29,520 bases of DNA from Isotricha intestinalis (lineage: Eukaryota; Ciliophora; Litostomatea; Vestibuliferida; Isotrichidae): NCBI GenBank assembly GCA_023807065.1, contig JAJJLU010003818.1, positions 1 to 29,520 on the forward strand. The letters run 5' to 3'. The number at the start of each line of letters is the position of its first letter. Position 1 is the stretch's first letter. The position numbers were made by a program, and so were the translations under genes. The notes below the pieces were generated by a model that was not told where the DNA came from, ran no database searches, and worked only from the letters and a program-made list of their open reading frames with translations. This document shows, piece by piece, positions 20,050-28,926 of the stretch.

Positions 20050-21231
20050 ATGTCTGAAAAAAAAAAGAAAGTATCAACATTTTTAAGAAAACTCTATCAA
20101 ATTTTATCAGTAAGAATAAAATTTAATAACATTAAAAAATAGACAGAAAGTAATAAAGAAATAATATCATGGGATGAATCAGGTTTATTTTTCCAAATAA
20201 AAAACCAGAGAAAATTTTGTGATGAAATATTAAAAAAATATTTTAAAAGTAATAACTATTCATCATTTGTTCGTCAATTAAATTTATATCATTTTCATAA
20301 AAAAGGGGATTTAAATTTAGAAGAATTTCAAAATGAAAATTTTCAAAAAAACAAACCAGAGCTTTTAACAAATATTCAAAGACAAAATAAATCAAAATTA
20401 AAAATTGAATGTGGTGTTGAAAATAGAATTTGTTTTTTAAAATTTACAGAAAATTTAGAAGTAAATACTTTAAATAGACAAATGTTTGAAAATTTAAAAG
20501 GAAAAATGATTGATGCTTGTCATGAAAGTTTAAATGTAATGAATGGAATAGAAAAATTAGAAAAAAAATTTGAATTTTTATCTTGTTGTAAATCAGATTT
20601 AGATAAAAGAACAGAAAGAATAAAAAAAGAATTAATTAAACAAAGTCAACGTTCAAAAGATTTAGAACAAATTTTTATATCAACTTTACATAAAGTTTTA
20701 CCGAATATTACAATTAAACCTTTTTCTCTTTTAGATGATGAAGAAGAAAAAATAAATAGAATAAATAATTTATTTAATAATGTTAATAGTTATATTAAAT
20801 CTCATAAAGATATTTCAATTGATAATATGAAAATATGTAGTTTAAATTGTTCTTGTGGATGTAATGGAAGATGTCATTGTAAAAATCAATGTAAATTATA
20901 TGATAATTTTTGCTTTTGTAATAATAATTGTAATCATGAAAATTTGAATATTATTGAAGAATTAAATTATATTGAACAAATTACAAAATTCAATAAAAAT
21001 ATTTTTTATAAAGATAATAAAATTGAAAATTTTTTAATGATTGATGATGACAATAAAATTTTAGATAATTATGATGGATTATCCCCTTTAAATAGTAATT
21101 TTTCTTTTTTTGATAAAAATAATGAAAAAGAATTTATTTTACCATCTCCTTCACAAACTTTACTTAATTTTAGTTTTCATTCACTTTCTGAAGATAATTT
21201 TATTGGAAAAAAAAGAAATAATGATGAATAA
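20050..21231 (+). CDS. Heat-shock transcription factor with a C-terminal cysteine cluster, two exons
   Basis: Exons 20050-20109 and 20143-21231 join to 382 residues. The DNA-binding domain spans about 8-75: STFLRKLYQIL, IISWDESG, F-x-IKNQRKFCDEILKKYFK and the recognition helix SNNYSSFVRQLNLYHF (56-71), followed by HKK. The join gives a spacing equal to that in animal HSF1 between the FL-x-KL helix and the S/C-W strand. Residues about 134-200 form a charged coiled coil, the expected HR-A/B trimerisation region. Residues 252-285 hold ten Cys and two His (C-x3-C-x-C-x-C-x3-C-H-C-x3-C-x6-C-x-C-x3-C-x-H). HSFs usually lack such a cluster, and metal or redox binding is inferred. The acidic, Ser/Pro-bearing C-terminus (340-375) could activate transcription. 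HSFs bind nGAAn repeats and induce chaperone genes in the nucleus. Confidence 0.9.
20110..20142 (+). other. 33-nt GT-AG intron in the HSF gene
   Basis: The donor is TCA|GTAAGAATAA and the acceptor ATTAAAAAATAG|ACA. The length is a multiple of three and its last codon in frame is TAG, so unspliced RNA would stop at codon 32. Splicing restores the conserved HSF domain without a gap. Confidence 0.88.
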
Positions 21232-21595
21232 ATTTTATAACAAAAATATTATATAACAAATAATTAAATTCACTCTAATAATTGAAATATTATTATTTAT
21301 TATAATTCTTTTATTATTATTATTTTTATTGAAATATTTTCTTAGGATAATATTGTAAAATATAATTATTAAAATAACCATATTTTTAAGTATTTTTGTT
21401 TACTTTTATTCTTTTATTTAATTTGATTATTATTACTTTTACTTAATTTAATATAATTTCATTTTATTTTCATCTTTGTTTATTCATTAGCTTTGATATT
21501 TCTTAGATTCTTTAAATATTTTATTTGAGTAGATGAATAATAAGATTAAATATAATATTTAACATTTTAAAAAAAATATAAATAAATAAATAAAA
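21232..21595. other. Intergenic, no gene seen
   Basis: AT-rich spacer between the HSF stop and the transporter start. It contains T-rich tracts with TTATTA repeats (21290-21325) and an AAATAAATAAATAAAA leader immediately before the next ATG, like the one before the HSF start. Confidence 0.5.
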
Positions 21596-23011
21596 ATGGA
21601 AAATATTGAAATTAATCAAACTTTAACTTATCCAACTGATTATGATGATGGTTCTAATGAAAATAAATTTAATGAATTTATTGACGAAGATATTGAAAAA
21701 AATTGTATTAAAAAGGCTAAATCTGATAAAAATAAATTAACTTTAAAAAAAGCTTCAATAGAAATATTTAATGCAATAATTCAAATTGATTTTATTGTTA
21801 CTCCAATATTATTTTTTTTAAATGGTTTTATTCCTTCTATTTTTATTATTTTAATTACATACTTTTTGCAAATGAGATCTTTGAATAATATTTTAAATTG
21901 TAAAAAAATAACTTCAAGATATACTCTTACTGTTTATGGAAGATTAATATTTGGTTTAAAAGGAAAATATTTTGTTCAAATATTATGTTTAATAAGACCT
22001 ATTATTATTTGTTGTATTTGCCTTTTGGTTATTAATAAAATTTTTATTAATTTATTTGTTTTTTTTTTAGAATTTTTATTTGGAGGAAAATATATTAAAA
22101 GAGAAAAAATAAGTTTAATTTTAGTTTCTATACTTTTTTTTATGTTATATTGGAAGAGATTTTCAATAAATAAATTTACTTTTAATTTATTTAATATTAT
22201 GACTATTTGTTTCACTGTTATAAATTCTTTTATTTATTTATTATATTGTATAATAAAAAAGAAAATTAATTGGGATGAATTTCATGTAGTTAATTTTGGA
22301 GAATTTAATTTCTATAATATTATTAAAGGTTTAGGAATTTGTTTGTATATTTTTACTTATCAATCAAAGATATTTAAAACTTATTTATCATTAAAATTAA
22401 GAAATCCAATAGAAATGAAAAATTCTGTACATTTTGGTTTTTTAACTTCAATATTTTTAATTTCTTTTATTGGTTATGTAAATTCTTTTAATATAAAAAA
22501 TCATAAATTTGATGATTTAATTGATAAATTATTGTTTGATATTGAAAATTATAATTCATATATTTTAAAAATTTTAATTATTATTCAATTAATTTTATTT
22601 TTAATTTTATCTAGTTTTTATCTTATAACAGTTTCAATTTATTTAAGAAAAAAAGTTAATTCTTTAATAAGAAATTATGCAAATAAATTTATAGAAGAAG
22701 AAAAAACTGAAACTGAAAAAAGAGAAAAAGAAGAAGAAATTGAAAAAAGATTAATAATTCTTAATATAATAATGTTTATTTTTTTATTTATTTTTTCTTT
22801 TTATTTCAAAAATATAGGTAATGTTGTTTATTTCTTTGGTATTTTTTCTTCTAATTGCTTAAGTATTTTGTTACCTGCTATTTTTGTTATTCTTTTAAAA
22901 AAAGAAACTTTCTTTACCAAAAATTGTATTATGGAAAAAGTAAGTTTGGTGATTGGAATGTTCTTTATTTTTTCTTTTGTTACATTGTTTTTTATGAATT
23001 TTAAAAAATAA
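21596..23011 (+). CDS. AAAP-family (amino acid/auxin permease-like) membrane transporter
   Basis: The protein has 471 residues. Residues 1-45 are acidic and cytosolic, and about ten to eleven hydrophobic segments follow between 55 and 468. Family-like features are the early ATLNNI-style helix position (SIEIFNAIIQIDFIVTP), FTYQSKIFKTYLSLKLRNP (about 255-275; the AAAP region that normally reads F-x-F-H/Q-x-x-I-F), IGYVNSF (295-301, the usual iG-Y-x-x-F site) and FGIFSSNCLSILLPAIFVIL (about 421-440). A charged loop (EEEKTETEKREKEEEIEKR) precedes the last three helices. Such carriers move neutral amino acids with H+ or Na+. Sequence is divergent, so the substrate cannot be called. It ends 84 bp from the convergent 23096 gene. 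Confidence 0.72.
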   Translation: MENIEINQTLTYPTDYDDGSNENKFNEFIDEDIEKNCIKKAKSDKNKLTLKKASIEIFNAIIQIDFIVTPILFFLNGFIPSIFIILITYFLQMRSLNNILNCKKITSRYTLTVYGRLIFGLKGKYFVQILCLIRPIIICCICLLVINKIFINLFVFFLEFLFGGKYIKREKISLILVSILFFMLYWKRFSINKFTFNLFNIMTICFTVINSFIYLLYCIIKKKINWDEFHVVNFGEFNFYNIIKGLGICLYIFTYQSKIFKTYLSLKLRNPIEMKNSVHFGFLTSIFLISFIGYVNSFNIKNHKFDDLIDKLLFDIENYNSYILKILIIIQLILFLILSSFYLITVSIYLRKKVNSLIRNYANKFIEEEKTETEKREKEEEIEKRLIILNIIMFIFLFIFSFYFKNIGNVVYFFGIFSSNCLSILLPAIFVILLKKETFFTKNCIMEKVSLVIGMFFIFSFVTLFFMNFKK

Positions 23012-23095
23012 TAAGGAAATTTAGATAAGTAATTAATTATAAAGATATTTAAGATATTATTTATTTAAACATAAAAAATTGTTTTTAATATAATA

Positions 23096-23722
23096 TTATT
23101 CGAAAATATTAGTTTGAGCGAAATTATGGGATAAATATAAACTTCGAGAATTAACTTTTTTACTATTATATAATTTATTAAAAGGATTTTTGTTACTCTT
23201 ATAAAAAGAGTCTATTTTTTGAGATGAATTTGTATTATAATTTGAAAAAGAATTGGTATTAATTCCTGTACTTATCAAATCATTTTTTTTTGTAAATGTA
23301 CATCCATAATTATTGTATTTATTATAAGTATAATTACTTAAAATATTTCTATTTATAGTTTCTTCTAAATTACTTAGGTCATTACATATATTAAATACCT
23401 TTTTTGATATGTTTGTAAATTTGAATTTTTCAGGTTTTGAAGGAATAAAACTATTATTTAATTGGAAATGAAAATTATTTGAAAAATTATTTGTATAATT
23501 ATTTGTATAATTATAACTTGAATAATTTGAAATATAATTATTTTTTGGAAATTTATTACTAATAATGTCCATTTCATTCATTACTTCCTTTATAATATCA
23601 ATAGTTTTATTTTTATCATTTTGAATATTATTATCTATTTTATTTAAAATAACTTGTAAATTATTTGAATTTGTCTCAAGATAATTTTCTTCTCCAAAAG
23701 TTCCTGTTCTATAAGTTTCCAT
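23096..23722 (-). CDS. Asn/Ser/Tyr-rich small hypothetical protein
   Basis: The protein has 208 residues and is unrecognised. The N-terminus METYRTGTFGEENYLE leads into a likely amphipathic helical segment (22-55, LQVILNKIDNN and IDIIKEVMNEMDII). The middle contains YTNNYTNNFSNNF, a short tandem motif (about 68-84). A second helical segment (105-125, FNICNDLSNLEETINRNIL) and a Ser/Asn/Lys-rich C-terminus follow. No membrane segment is seen. The shared codon use and the convergent arrangement with a real gene favour expression. It could be a small coiled-coil cytoskeletal protein, but nothing specific supports that. Confidence 0.6.
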   Translation of the reverse strand: METYRTGTFGEENYLETNSNNLQVILNKIDNNIQNDKNKTIDIIKEVMNEMDIISNKFPKNNYISNYSSYNYTNNYTNNFSNNFHFQLNNSFIPSKPEKFKFTNISKKVFNICNDLSNLEETINRNILSNYTYNKYNNYGCTFTKKNDLISTGINTNSFSNYNTNSSQKIDSFYKSNKNPFNKLYNSKKVNSRSLYLSHNFAQTNIFE

Positions 23723-24108
23723 AATTTTTAATTAAAATTAAATAATATTTCACTTATTTTTTAAAGAATAAAAATAAATTAAAAAATAAATGATATATTT
23801 AGTTTAATCACAACAAAAAAATATTATTATATTAAAAAATCAAATGATGGAATTTATAATAATAAAAATATTTTACCATAGAATAGTATTTTTAAAACAT
23901 TTTCAGAAATGAAGATATTAGAAAACTTAAGATTTTAAAATAAAACAGAGAAAAAAAATAAAAAGATATTTAATAAAAAAGTAAAGCGATGATAATTATT
24001 AGAATAAATATATATAATATATTTTTTGATTAATTAAATTATTAATAATTAATTATTAATTATATACATTTTTCTTTGAGGAAAAAAATATAATATTTGA
24101 AAAAAAGA
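23723..24108. other. Intergenic, no gene seen
   Basis: AT-rich spacer between two minus-strand genes. It ends in a TAATTAATTATTAATT-type palindromic tract (24030-24062) just past the kinase stop. No coding relic or RNA gene is seen. Confidence 0.5.
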
Positions 24109-27045
24109 TTATTCTTCTATTAAAGAAATTTTTAAATAATATGTTGCAGTACAATGATTTAATTCATTATTTAGTAAAGATTTTATAATATATTCTCTAT
24201 TATAACCAAAATCCTCAACAAATTTTACCGCATTTTCATTAATATTCAAATTATTTTTTTCATTCAATTTATTTTTCCTATCGTTGTATTTTTCATCTTC
24301 AATATCATTTTCTTCTTTATTTACATTATTTATATTATTGTTATCAAAATTATTATCTTTTAATTTTTTATCAATTTCATTAATTGAATTATTTAAAGAT
24401 CTCATAATTTTATTTTTTTTTTCATTTCTTAAAAAACCTTGATCAACATCAGCATTATATTTAACTTCATAATTTAAATTCAATTCCCTAACTTTTAAAT
24501 TAAATTTCATAATATTATCTTTAATCATTAAATCAGAAAAATAAATTTCTTCATCATCATTATAATAAGGATTAATTTCTGTATTATTTGGAGTAATAAT
24601 ATATGAAGTTGAATCAATATTTTTATTTTCACTATCAAATTCACTTTCTAAATTTTTATAAGTGAAATTTTCAACTAATTTTTCTTTTTCATTAAATCTG
24701 TAATCAATATTTAATTTCCCATAAATAATTTTTTCTGCTTTAGTAAATAATTCAAAATTATTTTTTTTTAAATCAAAATCTTTTAACCAAGAATGATTTA
24801 AAATATCATTTAAATTAAATCTTTTATCAGGATTAACCTCTAAAATATTTTTAATTAAATCATTACATTCAAGAGAAATATTATCAATGTAAGGATAAAT
24901 ACCTTTAATAATATTATTATGTAATTCATTATCATTATCTCCTTTAAAAGGTACAAAACCAGTTAACATAAAATATAAAACAACACCACAACTCCAAATA
25001 TCACTTTTAAAAGGATCAAAAGGCTTATTATATAATAATTCAGGTGCAATATATGCTGGAGTTCCACATGTTTCATTTACTAAAGTTCCTTTTGTTATTT
25101 CTTTTCCAACTCCAAAATCACATATTTTAATTTGGTTATCCAATGTTAATAATATATTATGAGGTTTTATATCTCTATGTACTATATTTTTTGAATGAAT
25201 ATATTTTAATGTTTCTATTAGTTGTTTAAATATATTTTTTGATTGATTTTCTGTTAATTTTGTCATTTTTTTCACTGTTTGTAATAAATTTCCACCCATT
25301 ATATTTTCCATTACTATAAAGGTGTAGTTTTTATTTTCAAATTTTTCAAATAATTTTACCACATTTTTATGTCCTCTTAATTTTTTCATTAGTTTAATTT
25401 CATATAATATATTTTTTTTAGAATATATTCCTTTCTTCTTATTAATTGATTTTATTGCTACTATTCTACCACTTAAAATATGAAGAGATAAATTTACTTT
25501 TCCAAATCCACCATGTCCTATACTTCTTCCTATTTTATAATATTCTAATGTTGTTTCTGGATATTCTTTATTTTTTATATAATAATTTTTGATTTTTTCA
25601 GATAATTTTTTACTTTCATTTTTATAATAATTTAAATCTTTTATTGATGATGTTAATGAAATTGATAATGAATTGTCTTCTTTTTTTTTTTTCTTATTAA
25701 TATCAATTTTTTTTATTTTTGTAATATCATATAATAATGATTGAGTGATTGGTTTTTTAGATTTTTGTTTTTTTTCTTTTTTATCAATTTTTGTCAATGT
25801 AGAACTTAATTTATGTCTATTTATACTATTATTATTTGTATTATTATTATTTAATTTATTTAGTATTTTTGTATTATTTCCAGTTAAATCTTTTTTCTTT
25901 AATTGTATATTATATATAAATATATTATTTTTTGTATTTGTTATTGATTTTTTAATGCTTTTGTTTTTTGTGTTTAATTCACTTTTACTTTTTGATTCAC
26001 TTTTTATTGTATTATGTGATGAATTATTAATAGGAAATAAATTTATATTTACTTTTTCATAATAATATTTATTATATTTACTTGAATTTTGGGTTTTTAC
26101 ATTTTTTAATTTTTCTGCTTTTTTATTTCTTCTTTCTTCTTTTATTTTTTGATAATATGATTTACTTAATTTAGTAACATTTCTTTCATTTTTTTTATCA
26201 TTTATTTCATTATTAGAATCATTATTATTTAAGCTTTGACTAGTTAAATTTGATGTTCCAGAATATTTATTTAATATATTTTTAATATTATTATTTTTTA
26301 TGGGAATTGTTATATTATTTATTTTAGTTATTGAAGTAGATTTACTTTTCGATTTAGAAGAAGAAGGAATAAAATTATTTTTTTGAATATTATTTTTTTC
26401 TTTTGAATTTTTCCTTGATTGACAAACTGTTTTAGGAGTAGTTTTATAAGAATTTAAATAAATATTTTTTGGGATTTTATTTAATTTTTTTAAATCAATT
26501 TGAGATAATTTAGTATTATTATTTGAAAAAGAAGAAGAAGTTTTTATATTATTATAATGAATCCATTTACCATTATTTCCTTTTTTTAAACATATATTAG
26601 TAATTTGATTTTTATGCTTTATTTTTTTATTATTTTCTTCTATTTGTTTTATATTATTATTATTCATTATCGAAGAATTTGACGAAATATTATTTACTTT
26701 TATATTTTTAATTTTTGAATTTTGAATATTATATGATTTATTCTTTTCCTTTTCTTTACTTACAGATTCACTTTTTGTTTTACTGTTATTTATTTCTATT
26801 TGTTGTCTTGATTTAGTATTTAAAACTATTGTAGTATTATCATCAATTTTTTTTATATTTTTATTGTTTTGGTAATTTTTATTATTATTTAGATTTTGCT
26901 TTTGTGATTTAATACTTTTATTCATCATTTTATAATTTAATTTTGCCTTTGAAATATTATATTTATAAAGAGGATATTTTATCAAATTGTTATTTTGATT
27001 TGTCGCGTTTGAGTAATTAGTAGAAGAACAATTTGAATTTTGCAT
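24109..27045 (-). CDS. CAMK/SNF1-type Ser/Thr kinase with long Asn/Lys/Ser N-terminus and UBA-like C-terminal module
   Basis: The protein has 978 residues. Residues 1-495 are low-complexity Asn/Lys/Ser with little fold. The kinase domain spans about 503-755 with GHGGFG (510-515), VAIK (K532), alphaC E549, HRDIKPHN (623-630), DFG (643-645), TCGTPAYIAPE with activation-loop T659, and DIWSCGVVLYFMLTG. All catalytic residues are present, so it should be active. SNF1/MARK/CDPK-type kinases share the GTPAYIAPE loop. Residues about 937-973 (FVEDFGYNREYIIKSLLNNE, then HCTATYYLK) match the UBA-like module seen after CAMK-type kinases of this kind in ciliates, where it may bind the kinase lobe. No EF-hands are present, so it is not a CDPK. 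The start codon lies only 69 bp from the divergent neighbour. Confidence 0.88.
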   Translation of the reverse strand: MQNSNCSSTNYSNATNQNNNLIKYPLYKYNISKAKLNYKMMNKSIKSQKQNLNNNKNYQNNKNIKKIDDNTTIVLNTKSRQQIEINNSKTKSESVSKEKEKNKSYNIQNSKIKNIKVNNISSNSSIMNNNNIKQIEENNKKIKHKNQITNICLKKGNNGKWIHYNNIKTSSSFSNNNTKLSQIDLKKLNKIPKNIYLNSYKTTPKTVCQSRKNSKEKNNIQKNNFIPSSSKSKSKSTSITKINNITIPIKNNNIKNILNKYSGTSNLTSQSLNNNDSNNEINDKKNERNVTKLSKSYYQKIKEERRNKKAEKLKNVKTQNSSKYNKYYYEKVNINLFPINNSSHNTIKSESKSKSELNTKNKSIKKSITNTKNNIFIYNIQLKKKDLTGNNTKILNKLNNNNTNNNSINRHKLSSTLTKIDKKEKKQKSKKPITQSLLYDITKIKKIDINKKKKKEDNSLSISLTSSIKDLNYYKNESKKLSEKIKNYYIKNKEYPETTLEYYKIGRSIGHGGFGKVNLSLHILSGRIVAIKSINKKKGIYSKKNILYEIKLMKKLRGHKNVVKLFEKFENKNYTFIVMENIMGGNLLQTVKKMTKLTENQSKNIFKQLIETLKYIHSKNIVHRDIKPHNILLTLDNQIKICDFGVGKEITKGTLVNETCGTPAYIAPELLYNKPFDPFKSDIWSCGVVLYFMLTGFVPFKGDNDNELHNNIIKGIYPYIDNISLECNDLIKNILEVNPDKRFNLNDILNHSWLKDFDLKKNNFELFTKAEKIIYGKLNIDYRFNEKEKLVENFTYKNLESEFDSENKNIDSTSYIITPNNTEINPYYNDDEEIYFSDLMIKDNIMKFNLKVRELNLNYEVKYNADVDQGFLRNEKKNKIMRSLNNSINEIDKKLKDNNFDNNNINNVNKEENDIEDEKYNDRKNKLNEKNNLNINENAVKFVEDFGYNREYIIKSLLNNELNHCTATYYLKISLIEE

Positions 27046-27114
27046 TAATTTTTATTAATACTATTTGAATATATTTTTAATTTATTTTTTAATAATTTAA
27101 AATAATAATAATTA
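27046..27114. promoter_or_regulatory. 69-bp divergent promoter region
   Basis: This is the entire gap between two head-to-head start codons. It is A/T-only apart from about two bases, with TTAATTTATTTTTTAATAATTTAAAATAA-like content given here by composition only. Both promoters and 5' leaders must fit here, or else overlap the opposing coding sequence. Confidence 0.6.
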
Positions 27115-28749
27115 ATGTCTCAAGAACAAAATAATTTTGATATGAATAATTTTGAAGATTTTGAAGATATGAACGATAATTATGAAGAATCAGAAGAAAA
27201 CCATTTTTATGAAGGAGGGGCTCATTTTAAATATCAAGAATTATTTAATAAATTAAAAGAAATAAAACAAAATAATAATATAAAACAAAGCAAAAATAAT
27301 AATTATTTAAATAATATTAATAGAATTCCTCCAAAATCAAGAAATATTCAATTAAATAATCAAATTCGCTCTATAAATATTTGTGTTAAGGAAAATAATA
27401 AAAATAAAAATGTTAATAATGTTTATAATATAAAAATAAGAACTAATAAAACTTCAATTTTACCTAAATCAGATGGAATTAAAAAAACATTAAATAATAA
27501 TAAAGGAAGAAAAGATAATGTAAATTTAAATAATATAAAAAATATAAATAATAATAAAAAAATAGAATCTAAATCTTCAAGTAATCCCAAAAAAAATAAT
27601 TTAGTAACAATTTCTCATGTTTTAAAAAATAAAGAAAATAAAAAAAATTCAATTTCAAATAGGAAATCAATTTCTTCTCCAAAATCAATAAGTCAAAATA
27701 ATAATTCAAAAAATAGAAAACAAACAATTAATTTAAATGAAATTAAAAAAGCAAAAAATAATATTCATCAAATAAATAATGTAAATAAGAATAATATAAA
27801 TAATAAAAAAGCACATTCAACATCAAATAATAAAAATAAAAAATTAAGTTATGGAAAAATAATAAATAATAATAAAAATAATATTGCAGTGACAACATCA
27901 AAATGTATTAAAACAATAGCAAAAAGTCATATTGATCTTTTTTCTATTAATAATAATAAATCTAATAAAAATAGTAAAAGCAAAGAAAAAGAAATTAATA
28001 GTAAATCAACATCAAATGATAAAAAATCTAATAATATATATAATAAAGATGACAAAAGTAGAAATAAATTTAATACAATAAATAAATCAAAAAATAAACA
28101 TAATTGTACTTATAATTTAATTAAAAAAAATAAAATTGAAAATAAAATACGTTCTTTAAGTAAACAAAGAGAAATTAATTCAAGAAGTAATTCTAAATCA
28201 AATTCTAAATATTACAATGACTGTGAAAAATTAAGTAAAAATTTATTTAAAAACAAAAATTTAAAACATCAATTAAAATATTCTTCTCCAAGTTATTATA
28301 ATACTTCAATTAATAAAACTAATTCAAGTATTATTAAAAAAAAAATTGCTACTCCTAATGTTACTGTTTTTTTAGATAATAATATTCAATATAATAATGA
28401 AAAAAAGAAGAATGAACAAAAAAAAATGATTAGTAGAAATAATATTAAATTGAATAATAAAAATGCCTCAATTAATAAAAAGAATAAATATGATTCAATT
28501 ATTAAAATGAAAAAAAGAATTGATTTAATTAAAAAAAATATTACTATATCTTCTAACAACAATAATATAAATAATACTTTTACTAATAAATCATTAAATA
28601 AAAAGAAAAACAATCAAGAAAATAAAAATAATAATTGTAGAAAAAATGATTTATTAGGTTTAATTGACAATTTAAATAATAATAAAATAAAAAATAATCA
28701 ATCAAAAATAAATAAAATTATTACAAAAATTCAGAAAAAAATAATTTAA
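27115..28749 (+). CDS. Asn/Lys-rich low-complexity protein with acidic N-terminus
   Basis: This 544-residue protein is unrecognised. Residues 1-30 are acidic (NFEDFEDMNDNYEESEEN). Residues 33-48 read YEGGAHFKYQELFNKL, the only segment that looks ordered; I have an impression of similar GGAHFKY starts in ciliate proteins. From residue 50 onward the sequence is almost entirely Asn, Lys, Ser and Ile, with net positive charge and no membrane segment, likely disordered. The composition resembles the first 495 residues of the divergent kinase next door, which may reflect shared base bias rather than function. The short-gap divergent pairing suggests co-expression with that kinase (inference). Confidence 0.68.
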   Translation: MSQEQNNFDMNNFEDFEDMNDNYEESEENHFYEGGAHFKYQELFNKLKEIKQNNNIKQSKNNNYLNNINRIPPKSRNIQLNNQIRSINICVKENNKNKNVNNVYNIKIRTNKTSILPKSDGIKKTLNNNKGRKDNVNLNNIKNINNNKKIESKSSSNPKKNNLVTISHVLKNKENKKNSISNRKSISSPKSISQNNNSKNRKQTINLNEIKKAKNNIHQINNVNKNNINNKKAHSTSNNKNKKLSYGKIINNNKNNIAVTTSKCIKTIAKSHIDLFSINNNKSNKNSKSKEKEINSKSTSNDKKSNNIYNKDDKSRNKFNTINKSKNKHNCTYNLIKKNKIENKIRSLSKQREINSRSNSKSNSKYYNDCEKLSKNLFKNKNLKHQLKYSSPSYYNTSINKTNSSIIKKKIATPNVTVFLDNNIQYNNEKKKNEQKKMISRNNIKLNNKNASINKKNKYDSIIKMKKRIDLIKKNITISSNNNNINNTFTNKSLNKKKNNQENKNNNCRKNDLLGLIDNLNNNKIKNNQSKINKIITKIQKKII

Positions 28750-28926
28750 AATAATGATTACAAATTTAAATGAAATCTATTATAAATAAATTTAACTTAA
28801 AATAAATAAAAATAAAAACCGACATTTATATTTAAATGAAATAAAATTAATATGAAAAAATATAAATAAAAAAAATATTTAATGTTATTTCTTTAAAATT
28901 TTGTATCATTCGAAAATAAAAATTAA

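Noticed and set aside
20110..20142. In-frame TAG in the HSF gene read as Gln (ciliate code)
   Set aside because: The extra residues would break the conserved spacing of the HSF domain, the borders fit GTAAG...TAG, and Gln is CAA throughout the other genes, which all end in TAA.
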